Source: Methanolinea mesophila
GTDB lineage: Archaea; Halobacteriota; Methanomicrobia; Methanomicrobiales; Methanospirillaceae
NCBI RefSeq assembly: GCF_017873855.1
Contig: NZ_JAGGKR010000001.1
Coordinates: 1,927,529 to 1,991,528, forward strand
Direction: 5' to 3'
Length of the DNA: 64,000 nt
The notes beneath the pieces are model-generated. The model had not been told where the DNA came from. It saw nothing but the letters and a program-made list of their open reading frames with translations, and ran no database searches. Positions within the stretch are counted from its first letter, which is position 1. Each line of letters begins with the position of its first letter. Both the position numbers and the translations under genes were made by a program. Positions 17,278-26,535 of this stretch are shown here, piece after piece.

Positions 17278-17440
17278 AACCCGCTCCCTTTTTTGCAACC
17301 CGGATATTTTGTTGTGTAATTCCGGAATTAATGAGCCAGGAAATCTGGAATTGACTTCATTTGAAAGTGACATGGCTCGGGAGGAACGAATATGAGAACA
17401 TTTAATAGTTGAAAAGACGTTTTTATTATGCATTTTGTGT

Positions 17441-17552
17441 GCTGCGGTGGCCTAGCTGGTTAGGGCGCCAGACTCATAGGGTTTTTGAGCAAACCGATGC
17501 GTCCATAATCTGAGACATCTGGAGGTCGCGGGTTCGGATCCCGTCCGCAGCA
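17441..17552 (+). tRNA. tRNA-Met (CAT), elongator type, with a 38-base intron
   Basis: The acceptor GCTGCGG pairs perfectly with CCGCAGC (17545-17551), with discriminator A at 17552. Anticodon stem CCAGA (17468-17472) pairs with TCTGG (17518-17522). The anticodon CAT is at 17475-17477 and the exon loop is CTCATA plus A. The intron occupies 17479-17516, between positions 37 and 38. The weak initiator features and canonical intron position favour elongator Met; tRNA-Ile2 (CAT) is a less likely alternative. A TATA-like acatttaatag lies at 17398-17408. Confidence 0.93.
17479..17516 (+). other. Archaeal tRNA intron with bulge-helix-bulge motif
   Basis: CTCA (17473-17476) pairs with TGAG (17511-17514) as the central 4-bp helix. 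The 3-base bulges TAG (17477-17479) and ACA (17515-17517) lie on opposite strands, and GGTT/AATC forms the inner helix. Cuts after the second base of each bulge remove exactly 38 bases. This is the canonical substrate of the archaeal splicing endonuclease, and the exons would be sealed by RtcB (7971-9404). Confidence 0.9.
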
Positions 17553-17705
17553 TTTCTTTCGAATCGACCTTTAAAGGATTTTTCGGGGCAATCCTGATTT
17601 TACGGCAATTAGTCCGCGAAACGAATCGGTCCTTCGTGTCCTTTACGGATCCGGAACGTCCGGTGAACCCATAATAATAAAAACCAGGAGCGACATTCCG
17701 GAAGT

Positions 17706-18221
17706 ATGAAATTATTCATACTTTGTGTCAGCACTTGTGTGCTCCTCGCATTGCTCGTGGCAGGATGCACTACACCGACCCCGCCGGTTACTCCCACGGC
17801 GACACCTACCCCGACAGAGACCTTTACCCCCGTTCCCACCACCGCCGCTGCTCCTGTTATCGATCCCGCACTCCTCGGGACTTGGACACTCCAGCAGATG
17901 TATGTCCAGGGTTCGGGCGATCCTATCACTGCATTCAACGTCCCGATCACCGCGACATTTGACAATCAGAGCAATTTGTACGGAAACGGCGGTTGTAATA
18001 ACTATAACGGGGCATACACCCTCTCCGGGGGGACGAACGAATTCGGAAAAGATATCCGGATCGGTCCCCTGATCAGCACGCTGATGTATTGTGAGTCAAC
18101 CAGCAGCACTGAGTCCATGTATCTCGGGATAATGAATAGTGCGACGAGTTATGCGGTGCCGAACCCCCAGACCCTCTCGATCAGGGACCCCTCCGGAAAC
18201 ACTCTCGTATTCACGATGTAG
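17706..18221 (+). CDS. META-domain lipoprotein
   Basis: 171 residues. The N-terminal signal ends in lipobox LLVAGC (Cys20), followed by a Thr/Pro-rich linker (residues 22-50). A META (HslJ-like) domain follows: LLGTWTLQQMYV, YGNGGCNNYNGAYTL, IGPLISTLMYC. The GxGGCNxYxGxY motif is the family signature. It is probably anchored on the outer face of the membrane. META domains occur in heat-shock-linked HslJ and in many lipoproteins of unknown role. Confidence 0.88.
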   Translation: MKLFILCVSTCVLLALLVAGCTTPTPPVTPTATPTPTETFTPVPTTAAAPVIDPALLGTWTLQQMYVQGSGDPITAFNVPITATFDNQSNLYGNGGCNNYNGAYTLSGGTNEFGKDIRIGPLISTLMYCESTSSTESMYLGIMNSATSYAVPNPQTLSIRDPSGNTLVFTM

Positions 18222-18335
18222 ACGGTGTCGCAGTACCTTCACTTTTTTTACGGAGATTTTCGAACACTACGGGCCCTCTTCGAATCCCGGACCATAAAAT
18301 TGAAAACGGGGGTGATTTGGGCACGCCACGGGGAA

Positions 18336-19127
18336 CTATTCTTTCGGGGCACATGCGTCGCAGGCGTTCCGCATCGCGGTAATGAAACCGGGGAGGTTGC
18401 GCCCTGCATCACGCCCGATGATATCGACAATTGCAGAACCGACGATGATCGCCCCGGCCCCTGCAGCGAAGAGGGGGGCAATATGCTCAGGTTTCGATAT
18501 CCCGAACCCGACGGCGACGGGTATCCGGCTAGCACGGGCGGTCCTCCTCACCAGGTCGAGGACCTGCGGGGAGAGTTCATTCCTGGCCCCGGTGATCCCC
18601 AGCACCGAGATGAGATAAATGAACCCCGACGCCCGTTCCATGGTGGCATTCAACCGGGGTCCCTTCGTTGTGGGGGCAACCAGAAAGATGTGGTCTATTC
18701 CTTGTTCCTCTGCCGCCCGCTGGGCCTCTTCCGATTCTTCAAGGGGGAGATCCACCACCAGGATCCCGTCGACACCTGCTGACGCGGCGCTCCGATAGAA
18801 GTCCGGTATTCCCCTGGCGTAGAGGTGGTTTGCATAGACCAGAAGGACTATGGGTGACTGGTATTCCCTTCGGAGCGTTGCCGCCATCCGGAAGACATTT
18901 TCCTGGGTCATACCGTGTTCCAGCGCCCTCTGGTGGGCCTGCTGAATCGTAGGGCCGTCAGCCAGGGGATCGGTGAACGGCATCCCGATCTCCAGGATAT
19001 CCACCCCGGCATCGAGCATCGTCCTGGCCGCTTCCAGGGATTGTTCGTAATCCGGGTCTCCCGCCACCAGGTAGCCGATGAATACCGGTCGCCCCGCGGT
19101 GGAAAAAGTCCGTTCGATCCTGCTCAT
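18336..19127 (-). CDS. trpA: Tryptophan synthase alpha chain
   Basis: 263 residues, TIM-barrel. Conserved segments are GYLVAGDPD, DILEIGMPFTDPLADGPTIQQA (catalytic Glu and Asp), VLLVYANHLYARGI and VGFGISKPEH. It splits indole-3-glycerol phosphate to indole and G3P. It is the last gene of the operon, adjacent to trpB with no gap. Confidence 0.97.
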   Translation of the reverse strand: MSRIERTFSTAGRPVFIGYLVAGDPDYEQSLEAARTMLDAGVDILEIGMPFTDPLADGPTIQQAHQRALEHGMTQENVFRMAATLRREYQSPIVLLVYANHLYARGIPDFYRSAASAGVDGILVVDLPLEESEEAQRAAEEQGIDHIFLVAPTTKGPRLNATMERASGFIYLISVLGITGARNELSPQVLDLVRRTARASRIPVAVGFGISKPEHIAPLFAAGAGAIIVGSAIVDIIGRDAGRNLPGFITAMRNACDACAPKE

Positions 19128-20297
19128 TTATGCCACCCCCCGCAACCGGGCAACCTCACCCACGTCCTTGTCACCCCGCCCGGAAAGGTTGATGATGAGA
19201 GTGTCGTCCCGGGAGCACTGCGCTGCGAGTTCGACCGCATAGGCTACGGCGTGGGAGGATTCCAGGGCGGGGATGATCCCTTCCGTGCGGGAGAGGAGGA
19301 AGAATGCGTCAAGGGCCTGATCGTCCGTGACGGCATGGTAGCATACCCTCCCGCTATCCTTGAGCATACTGTGTTCAGGCCCCACTCCGGGATAATCCAG
19401 CCCGGCCGAGACGCTGTGGGTGGGGAGTATCTGGCCGTCCCCGTCCATGAGGAGATAGGAGAGGGCCCCGTGGAGGACCCCCCTGCGTCCTGCACAGAGC
19501 GAAGCCCCGTGTTCATTGCCGTCGAGCCCTTTTCCCCCCGCCTCGACACCGTGAAGATCCACGCGGTCCTTCAGGAACGGATGGAAGATTCCTATGGCAT
19601 TGGAACCCCCCCCGACACAGGCAATCACCGCATCGGGAAGACAGCCCTGCTGCTCGAGCATCTGGGCCCGGGCCTCCTCCCCGATAACGGACTGGAAATC
19701 CCGGACCATCTGCGGGAATGGGTGCGGCCCTACCACCGAACCTATCAGGTAGTGGGTCTCCTGCACGTTGGCCACCCAGTCTCGGAGCGCCTCGTTTATG
19801 GCATCCTTGAGGGTCCTGCTCCCGGTCTCAACCGGGATGACCTTCGCACCGAGCAGTTGCATACGGAATACATTCAACTTCTGCCGGGCAACGTCCGTCG
19901 CTCCCATATAAACCTCGACCGGCAGCCCGAGTGCCGCACCCGCGATGGCGGTGGCCACCCCGTGCTGCCCTGCACCGGTCTCCGCAATAAGCCGTTTTTT
20001 TCCCATGAACCGGGCAAGGAGCGCCTGCCCGAGGGTGTTGTTGATCTTGTGCGCACCCCCGTGGAGGAGATCCTCCCGCTTGAGGTAGATATTACAGCCG
20101 AGCTGCCGGGAAAGGTTTTCGCAGAACGTGAGCCTGGTAGGTCTCCCCGCATACTCGGTCAGGTACCGGGATAAAATCTGCTGGTAATCCTGATCTTTTA
20201 CGAACCGGGCATATGCATCATCAAGCTCTTCCAGTGCGCTCATCAGGGTCTCGGGCACATATTGCCCTCCATAATCTCCGAAACGTCCTTTTTTCAT
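19128..20297 (-). CDS. trpB: Tryptophan synthase beta chain
   Basis: 389 residues from the ATG at 20297, which overlaps the trpF stop (ATGA). The PLP lysine lies in [15 protein letters not shown] (HKIN), and the phosphate loop is [11 protein letters not shown]. Beginning with [17 protein letters not shown], it is a TrpB1-type enzyme that condenses indole with serine and is partnered by TrpA. Confidence 0.97.
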   Translation of the reverse strand: MKKGRFGDYGGQYVPETLMSALEELDDAYARFVKDQDYQQILSRYLTEYAGRPTRLTFCENLSRQLGCNIYLKREDLLHGGAHKINNTLGQALLARFMGKKRLIAETGAGQHGVATAIAGAALGLPVEVYMGATDVARQKLNVFRMQLLGAKVIPVETGSRTLKDAINEALRDWVANVQETHYLIGSVVGPHPFPQMVRDFQSVIGEEARAQMLEQQGCLPDAVIACVGGGSNAIGIFHPFLKDRVDLHGVEAGGKGLDGNEHGASLCAGRRGVLHGALSYLLMDGDGQILPTHSVSAGLDYPGVGPEHSMLKDSGRVCYHAVTDDQALDAFFLLSRTEGIIPALESSHAVAYAVELAAQCSRDDTLIINLSGRGDKDVGEVARLRGVA

Positions 20298-20872
20298 AGT
20301 GTTCCCCCGAAACATGCACGCATGAAAGCCCGCACCTTTTCCGGGTCTTTTATACCCGGGCGTGACTCGACCCCGGTCGCAACGTCGACCGCATAGGGAC
20401 GCACCTCCCGGATGGCCCCGGCGACGTTGGCAGGAGTAAGCCCGCCGGCAAGGATTACCGGAACTGTCGAGCGTTCCACCACCTTCCGTGCATAGACCGG
20501 GTCGTAGGGCAGTCCTTTTCCCTGGCTCGCATCCACTACCAATGCATCACAGTCATCCGGGATTCGTTCGCCGGGGCGTATCGACCGGATAATCTTCACC
20601 CCTCTGCCCCTGAGATCCGGGAAGGGGTGGGAGATCTGGAGAGCGCAGGGGTTGAGTCCGATGATACTGTCGATATCCTCCATATCCCGTGTATGGGTAA
20701 CTATGACCGTCACGGTCAGCGGACCCGCGTTATCGAGCAGGATCCCGGCCTGTTCGGAGTGTACCGAACGCGGAGAATCGCTGCACATCACGATGCCGAC
20801 TGCCGATGCACCCGCTTCTACGGCAAGGAGTATATCCTCCTCCCTGGTTATCCCGCAGATCTTTACCCGAAT
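20294..20872 (-). CDS. trpF: Phosphoribosylanthranilate isomerase with a non-standard start
   Basis: About 192 residues if started at ATT 20872. An internal ATG at 20791 would give only 165 residues and lose the first strand and its catalytic Cys ([11 protein letters not shown]). No ATG, GTG or TTG occurs in frame between the trpC-side GGAGGG (20881-20876 on this strand) and that motif. The ATT at 20872, a few bases after GGAGGG, is the best-placed start, inside the last codons of trpC. Further motifs are [11 protein letters not shown] and [12 protein letters not shown]. The enzyme converts PRA to CdRP. Confidence 0.85.
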   Translation of the reverse strand: MRVKICGITREEDILLAVEAGASAVGIVMCSDSPRSVHSEQAGILLDNAGPLTVTVIVTHTRDMEDIDSIIGLNPCALQISHPFPDLRGRGVKIIRSIRPGERIPDDCDALVVDASQGKGLPYDPVYARKVVERSTVPVILAGGLTPANVAGAIREVRPYAVDVATGVESRPGIKDPEKVRAFMRACFGGTL

Positions 20873-21630
20873 ACGAATCCCTCCAGGGCCTTGGCCGGAC
20901 TCGGCGAACGCATCAGCGATGTCCCGATAAGGTAGGCATCGCAGTAGTCCTTCAGCAACCTGACGTCATAGGGCCAGAGAATTCCGCTCTCCGAGACCAC
21001 CAGTCGTCCGGATCTCCTGATCATCTCTCCCAGCCTGATGGTCGGGCGCAGACTCACCTGCAGCGTGGTAAGGTCACGGTTGTTGATACCGATGATCCGG
21101 GCCCCGGATTGAAGGGCAATCTCGGTATCTTTCCTGTCCCGGACTTCAACAAGGGGTTCGATCCCGAGTTCTGCACATCGTTCGACAAAGGAGGGCAGCT
21201 TTTCTTTCAATACCCCCGATATGAGCAGCACCGCGTCCGCGCCCATATCGAGGCTCTCCTCGAGCTGCCGGTCGTCGATAATGAAGTCTTTCCGAAGTAC
21301 CGGCACCGCCACCGCCTCCCTGACCGCGTGCAGGTCCTCCGGAGATCCATGGAAATAATGAGGTTCGGTATGGACCGACAGGGCGATGCATCCGTTCTGC
21401 ACGAACTCGAGCGCCAGCCCCCGGGGATCGGAGTACGGGCGGATGGAGCCTCTGCTGGGCGAGGAGAACTTCAACTCGGCGATTATCGCGTGCCTCGGCG
21501 AGGGAGAATATTTCACGTCACGTATCGAAGCCTCAAGGCTCCTGCACGTTCCCCTGCTGTACTCCCCCCTCGCCCGGGGGATTGACTCGACCCGTTCGGC
21601 GGTCCGGGAGAGGATATCATCGAGGATCAT
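20863..21630 (-). CDS. trpC: Indole-3-glycerol phosphate synthase
   Basis: 255 residues. IAELKFSSPSRG carries the catalytic Glu-Lys, VLRKDFIIDDRQL the second catalytic Lys, and ELGIEPLVEV, IIGINNRDLTT and VVSESGI are typical. It closes CdRP to indole-3-glycerol phosphate. It overlaps trpD upstream (ATGA) and trpF downstream. Confidence 0.97.
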   Translation of the reverse strand: MILDDILSRTAERVESIPRARGEYSRGTCRSLEASIRDVKYSPSPRHAIIAELKFSSPSRGSIRPYSDPRGLALEFVQNGCIALSVHTEPHYFHGSPEDLHAVREAVAVPVLRKDFIIDDRQLEESLDMGADAVLLISGVLKEKLPSFVERCAELGIEPLVEVRDRKDTEIALQSGARIIGINNRDLTTLQVSLRPTIRLGEMIRRSGRLVVSESGILWPYDVRLLKDYCDAYLIGTSLMRSPSPAKALEGFVFG

Positions 21631-22643
21631 GAGGCACCCCCGGTCTCAATGACCAGGGTCTCGAGGACCCGCATCGCATTGTGAGTATCTATTGAATGTG
21701 CAGCCGCATGAATCCCTTCCCCGAGACTTGCAGCCCCCCCGCCGAGGTATATGGCGGCCCCTGCGTTCATGAGAACGACGTCCCTCGCAGGTCCGCGGTC
21801 CCCGGCGAGAATACCGCGTATGATCGCGGCATTCTCGGTGGCAGTGCCACCCCGGAGTTGCCCCGGCTCCGCACACGGAATCCCGAAATCGTCCGGGCTG
21901 ATCGAATACTCCCGTATCTCCCCCCCGGCAAGTTCTGCGACCATTGTCGGGCCGGTGGTGGTGATCTCGTCCATTCCGTTGCCGTGCACCACCATTGCTC
22001 GGCCGACCCCCAGACACCGGAGGACCCGGGCCAGCGTGTTCGTCAATGCAGGGTCGAATACCCCGAGGACCTGGTTTTTGGCCCCGGCGGGGTTGGCAAG
22101 AGGCCCGAGCAGGTTAAATACGGTCTTTATACCAAGTTCCCCGCGGATCCCTGATACCCTCGCGAGCGAGGGATGATAAAGGGGAGCGAACAGGAATACC
22201 ATCCCTGCTTTTTCCAGTACTTGTGAGGCCTTTTCCGGGGTGATATTCACGGTGACTCCCAGGGCGGCCATTACATCCGATGACCCGCACCTGCTGCTTA
22301 CCCCCCGGTTTCCGTGTTTGACCACCGGAATGCCTGCCCCCGCGGCAACAATGGCCGAGGCGGTGCTGATGTTGAATGTTCCCGCACCGTCCCCCCCTGT
22401 CCCGCACGTGTCGACGATACGGTTGGGGTCTGCGACCATGAGCGGTACCGAAAGTTCCCTGAGCACCCCTGCAAACGAGAGGATCTCGCCGAATGATTCT
22501 TTTTTAACCCGTAGACCTGCGAGGAGCGCTCCCACCTGGGCGGGGGTCGCCGCTCCTTCAATGATGTCCCGCATCACCCGGTCGGCCTCTGAGGGAAGCA
22601 GGTCAGTTCCCTCCGTCACCCGCGCCAGCGCTCCACGGATCAT
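21627..22643 (-). CDS. trpD: Anthranilate phosphoribosyltransferase
   Basis: 338 residues from ATG 22643, whose ATGA overlaps the trpG stop (a GTG two codons earlier is an alternative). The PRPP site DTCGTGGDGAGTFNIST and VVKHGNRGVSSRCGSSDVMAALG (KHGNR and ALG motifs) are clear. It adds phosphoribose to anthranilate. It is encoded separately from trpG, not fused. Confidence 0.97.
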   Translation of the reverse strand: MIRGALARVTEGTDLLPSEADRVMRDIIEGAATPAQVGALLAGLRVKKESFGEILSFAGVLRELSVPLMVADPNRIVDTCGTGGDGAGTFNISTASAIVAAGAGIPVVKHGNRGVSSRCGSSDVMAALGVTVNITPEKASQVLEKAGMVFLFAPLYHPSLARVSGIRGELGIKTVFNLLGPLANPAGAKNQVLGVFDPALTNTLARVLRCLGVGRAMVVHGNGMDEITTTGPTMVAELAGGEIREYSISPDDFGIPCAEPGQLRGGTATENAAIIRGILAGDRGPARDVVLMNAGAAIYLGGGAASLGEGIHAAAHSIDTHNAMRVLETLVIETGGAS

Positions 22644-23221
22644 GCGCACACCGCCGTGGAGGCAAGGAAATTGGAGAGGATCCGGTCTCCTTCCTGCGTT
22701 AGGATGCTTTCCGGGTGGAACTGAACCCCGCGTATGGGAAAGCGCCGATGCCGGACTCCCATCACGTATCCGTCATCCCTGCTCGTGGCGCATACTTCAA
22801 GTTCTGAGGGAAGGCTCTCCCGCTCCGCTATCAGAGAATGATAGCGGGTGGCGGTGAACGGGTTGCACACCCCGGAAAAGAGGTCCTGCCCGTCGTGAAC
22901 GATAGTGGATACCTTGCCATGGACCAGGTGGGCTGCGCGTACTACCTCGCCTCCGAAGGTATAGCAGATGGCCTGGTGCCCCAGGCAGACCCCCAGGGTG
23001 GGTACGGACCTGCTCATCGAGTGGAGGACCTCGAGGCATAACCCGGAATCCTCCGGTTTACCCGGCCCGGGTGAGAGGATTATCCGATCGAATGCGCTTC
23101 CCGCAATCTCGCGAAAAGATGCGTCGCAGGTCATTACCACGGGGGTGGCACCGAGCCTGCCTACCTGCTGCACGAGGTTATAGGTGAAGCTGTCGAAACA
23201 GTCGACGATGAGGACTTTCAT
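22640..23221 (-). CDS. trpG: Anthranilate synthase component II (glutamine amidotransferase)
   Basis: 193 residues from ATG 23221 (a longer frame overlaps trpE). Class I amidotransferase: ILSPGPGKPEDSG oxyanion loop, nucleophile Cys in TLGVCLGHQ, and His-Glu in VQFHPES. It supplies ammonia to TrpE. The start overlaps the trpE stop by 4 bases. Confidence 0.97.
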   Translation of the reverse strand: MKVLIVDCFDSFTYNLVQQVGRLGATPVVMTCDASFREIAGSAFDRIILSPGPGKPEDSGLCLEVLHSMSRSVPTLGVCLGHQAICYTFGGEVVRAAHLVHGKVSTIVHDGQDLFSGVCNPFTATRYHSLIAERESLPSELEVCATSRDDGYVMGVRHRRFPIRGVQFHPESILTQEGDRILSNFLASTAVCA

Positions 23222-24756
23222 GAGGGAGAACCCCCTGCGGACTCCAGGGCCCGGAGCATCGCACCTGCTTTGTGCTCGGTCTCTTCCCACTCCCTCGCAG
23301 GGTCGGAATCGGCGACAATACCCGCACCGACCTGGAAGGACGCAACCCTGTCCTTCACCACGATCGTCCTGATAGTGATTGCGAACTCCATGTTCCCGTC
23401 AAGCCCGAAGTATCCCACGGCTCCTGCATAGATCCCCCGGGGATCGGGCTCCAGCGAATCGATGATCTGCATGGCACGGATCTTTGGCGCCCCGCTTACC
23501 GTGCCCGCGGGGAAACATGAGATCAGGGCGGCAGCGGGGTGAAGTACCGGGGAGAGCTCCCCCTCCACGACAGACACCAGGTGCTGGACGTGGGAAAATT
23601 TCTCCACGCTCATAAACTCCGTCACCCCGACAGTCCCGAAGGAACATACCCGTCCAAGGTCGTTTCTTGCCAGGTCTACCAGCATGGTATGTTCTGCACG
23701 TTCTTTCTCGTCGGAAAGGAGATTTTGTTCCAGCAGAGCATCCTCTTCGCGGGTTCTGCCCCGGAGCCGGGTCCCTGCGATCGGGACGGTGGTGACCCTC
23801 CGGCCTTCGACCCGGACGAGCATTTCCGGCGAGGATCCGATCACCTTAGTGTCACCGAAGTCGAGGTAGTACATGTAGGGGCTGGGATTTATCCTCCGGA
23901 GCGCTTCGTAGAGTGCAAAACTGTCGCCTTCGAGAGCGCAATCGATCCTGCGTGAGATCACCGCCTGGAATATATCCCCTGCCCTGATATGCTCCTTTAC
24001 GACCATTACCGCGTCCTCGAATTCGCGGCGTGACATATTTGAACGGCGGGGGCCGCTCTTTGCGGAGGGAGTGTAATGGCCGGCGGGGCCGTCGTTCCGG
24101 TCCCCGATAGTTCCGATTTTTTCCAGGAGATCGAAAATCCGGGCTCTGCAGCGGTAATATTCATCTTCAGGATGTGTGGAGGGCATTACCAGCGCATTGC
24201 ACACGATCCTCAGGATGCCGGCTTCGTGGTCGAATACCAGATTATCCCTGGATAACATGAAACGGGCGTAATTATCTTCAGGATTTCTCTTTCCCGAGAT
24301 ATCCACCCGGGGCTCGAGGTCTTTCACCAGGTCGTAGGTGCAGTACCCGACCAGCCCCCCGGAATAACGGGGGAACCGGGGACCCGCCACGGTGTACCGT
24401 GCGAGCAGATCCTGTAGTCGTGCGATGGGGTTCTCTCCGGCAAGTCCTGAAAAGAACGAGATGAGCGTTTCATCCCCCTCACACCAGGTCGTTCTCCCCA
24501 GGCGCAACTCGAGGTCGGGTCTTACTCCGAGGAATGAATACCTCGCATTTCGCGAGGGCCCCTCCATCGATTCGAGAAGGAACCCGGTTTGCGGGTTCAA
24601 TCCCGAGTAGACCGCGGGGGGGGTGATCCCTGGCAGGGGGCATTCGAGGCAGAGCGGGACAAAAACGGGCATGTCCCTGTTCCTGACCAGGGTATAAAAC
24701 TCATCGTACCCGAGATTAAGCACTAAAGCGGCATCGTCTATGCCGCATTTCGCCAT
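23218..24756 (-). CDS. trpE: Anthranilate synthase component I
   Basis: 512 residues. An N-terminal regulatory domain (Trp-binding region around LLESMEGPSRNARYSFLG) is followed by the chorismate-using domain with PSPYMYYLDFG, PIAGTRLRGRT, DLARNDLGRVC, FPAGTVSGAPKIRAM and the final FQVGAGIVADSDP.REWEE. It converts chorismate plus ammonia to anthranilate. The LLES...S motif suggests that feedback inhibition by tryptophan is kept. It is first in the trpEGDCFBA operon. Confidence 0.97.
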   Translation of the reverse strand: MAKCGIDDAALVLNLGYDEFYTLVRNRDMPVFVPLCLECPLPGITPPAVYSGLNPQTGFLLESMEGPSRNARYSFLGVRPDLELRLGRTTWCEGDETLISFFSGLAGENPIARLQDLLARYTVAGPRFPRYSGGLVGYCTYDLVKDLEPRVDISGKRNPEDNYARFMLSRDNLVFDHEAGILRIVCNALVMPSTHPEDEYYRCRARIFDLLEKIGTIGDRNDGPAGHYTPSAKSGPRRSNMSRREFEDAVMVVKEHIRAGDIFQAVISRRIDCALEGDSFALYEALRRINPSPYMYYLDFGDTKVIGSSPEMLVRVEGRRVTTVPIAGTRLRGRTREEDALLEQNLLSDEKERAEHTMLVDLARNDLGRVCSFGTVGVTEFMSVEKFSHVQHLVSVVEGELSPVLHPAAALISCFPAGTVSGAPKIRAMQIIDSLEPDPRGIYAGAVGYFGLDGNMEFAITIRTIVVKDRVASFQVGAGIVADSDPAREWEETEHKAGAMLRALESAGGSPS

Positions 24757-24822
24757 TCCACCGGCATCACCCCGGGGGAGACGGCAGAACAGGACCCTGG
24801 CACGGTATGTCTGGGGTCATGA

Positions 24823-24883
24823 ATGAGGTGTGCCTCATGGTTCATACATTAGGATGTGCTTTGCACATATATATACATTAATG
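24823..24883 (-). promoter_or_regulatory. trp operon promoter with operator-like palindromes
   Basis: On the minus strand a TATA element (tgtatatatatgtg, 24878-24865) would start transcription near 24840. A palindrome ATGTGC-TTT-GCACAT (24854-24868) lies directly downstream of and touching the TATA, an ideal repressor position. A second inverted repeat, ATGAGG-TGTG-CCTCAT (24823-24838), lies at the expected transcript 5' end. No regulator gene is adjacent. These are probably operator sites for a Trp-responsive or general repressor; the identity of the regulator is not shown. Confidence 0.55.
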
Positions 24884-24969
24884 TTCATTTATGTTGGGGG
24901 ATGTTGGAAAAAGGGAAAAGTTCGCCCGGAGCCCGGGCGATCCCACCGGGGTCCTATCCCGGGTCCTGT

Positions 24970-26535
24970 CTATAATGTTCTGATCAGTGCACCTTTGTTG
25001 GCTGCCGAGGTATGGATGAACGATGCAGGCATTCCCTGGAGCGTCTCCCGGGCGGCACGTTCCAGCGCCTCCGGGGAGGAATCCGTGATACAGAAGACCG
25101 TGGGGCCGAACGAGCTCATCCCCGTGCACGCGGCACCTGCTGACCGCAGCGAACGCAGGAGGTCCCCGAGTAACGGAGGTTGGTGGGAGCGTTCAACCTC
25201 CTTGAACCCAAGGTGCTGGATCCGGTTGACACCGGCTGAAAACAGGTCGAGGTCATGGTCCACCAGTCCGGGAAGGACCCTCATGATTACTTCGCGGCAG
25301 GTCTCACCTACTTCGCCCTCCGGTACTGGACACGCCCTGGCAAACAGGTCTCGTTCCTCTTCGCCGTAGACCCGGAGGAGACCGTGCGGAATGACCAGGA
25401 GTATCTTCCATTCTTCAGGGAAGGCGTGCCGCGCGATAAGCGGCGGTGGGGAAAGCCCTTTGGATGCCGCCGAAGGGAGAAAAGATTCCTTATCTGCAGA
25501 CTTTCCAAAACTATGGCCGCCGTCGAGGAGAAACCCCCCGAATTCGAACGCGCCGGTACCGACCCCGGAGGTCCCCCCCCGCCCAACGGCCCTCGCCAAA
25601 TCCCTGACCGGGAGTTCGATCCGGTAGAGTTCGCAGACGGCCCGGGCTGCCGAGAGACCGAGGGCGGTACCCGCTCCCAGGCCCACGTGTTCAGGGGGTG
25701 ATGCATGCAGGGTAAGGAACGCACCGCCAGATATTCCCTGCCGGGCAAGAATTGACAAGGCCGCCTCGGCGGCCCTCCGGTTCATTTCCGGGGTCCCCCC
25801 CTCAACGTGCAATTCCGGTGCCAGACGGGCCGAAAGGATGGTAGCGGGGTGCGAGAGGGCGAGGCCGATCCCTCCGTCAACTCTCGACAGTCCCCCGTGG
25901 AGATCGATGAGCCCGAAATGGAGACGAGAAGGAGCGCGAATGACCACACCAGCCCCCCTGGAGAAGGACTGCAGAGGAAATTTCTCGTGAATATCAATGA
26001 GCGGGAGTCCCCGGTGGATTATCCGGTATTCCCGTTTGAGGAGGAGATCGCCGGGGTCGATCCCGAATATCCCGGCCATTTTCACTCCGGCGGGTTCCAG
26101 TCCTACGTCCAGGAGCTCTCTTCTGGCCTCGATCTTGTGCCCGGCAAGGATTTTACCTATCGGGACGTCCGCCCTCACCAGGTCCTGGCGCCATTCGGGC
26201 TCCAGCCTGGAAAGCGGGGTGAACGAGGTCGCGTGGAGCAGCACGGCGCCCGTATCCGTGCGCCTGATCTCGACGATCCGGTGGTTCACCGCTTCTCCGG
26301 GGTTTACGTCCAGCACTGCGGACTCCGGCGGGGAGGATTCGACGGTCTGCTGGTGAAGGGTGACGATCCCGATCCCCGAGCCGGTGAACGCCTCCAGCAG
26401 GCGGGTAACGGACCCGTCCGTGGTTATGAGAATCTTCTGCACGGGGGAAAGGGGGCCGACGTCCTCTTCGATGCTCCGGAGGCTGGAAGAAAAACGATCC
26501 CCGGCATCCCCGTCAGGCTTCCCGGGAGATTGCAT
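24970..26535 (-). CDS. Chorismate lyase-like domain fused to RFAP synthase (methanopterin pathway)
   Basis: 521 residues with two domains. Residues about 30-190 match the DUF98/UbiC-like chorismate lyase type (SPVQKILITTDGSVTRLLEAF, then DVPIGKIL). Residues about 205-521 are a GHMP-fold beta-ribofuranosylaminobenzene 5'-phosphate synthase (VIRAPSRLHFGLIDL, GLGAGTALGLSAARAV, TSGVGTGAFEFGGFLLDGGH, SFGPTVFCI). The first makes a hydroxybenzoate from chorismate and the second joins the aromatic acid to PRPP, two early steps to tetrahydromethanopterin. It lies upstream of trpE, which also uses chorismate. The fusion strongly implies channelling. Confidence 0.85.
   Translation of the reverse strand: MQSPGKPDGDAGDRFSSSLRSIEEDVGPLSPVQKILITTDGSVTRLLEAFTGSGIGIVTLHQQTVESSPPESAVLDVNPGEAVNHRIVEIRRTDTGAVLLHATSFTPLSRLEPEWRQDLVRADVPIGKILAGHKIEARRELLDVGLEPAGVKMAGIFGIDPGDLLLKREYRIIHRGLPLIDIHEKFPLQSFSRGAGVVIRAPSRLHFGLIDLHGGLSRVDGGIGLALSHPATILSARLAPELHVEGGTPEMNRRAAEAALSILARQGISGGAFLTLHASPPEHVGLGAGTALGLSAARAVCELYRIELPVRDLARAVGRGGTSGVGTGAFEFGGFLLDGGHSFGKSADKESFLPSAASKGLSPPPLIARHAFPEEWKILLVIPHGLLRVYGEEERDLFARACPVPEGEVGETCREVIMRVLPGLVDHDLDLFSAGVNRIQHLGFKEVERSHQPPLLGDLLRSLRSAGAACTGMSSFGPTVFCITDSSPEALERAARETLQGMPASFIHTSAANKGALIRTL

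Noticed and set aside
18915-20174. 419-codon plus-strand frame
   Set aside because: Antisense to trpB and the trpA start; no recognisable motif.
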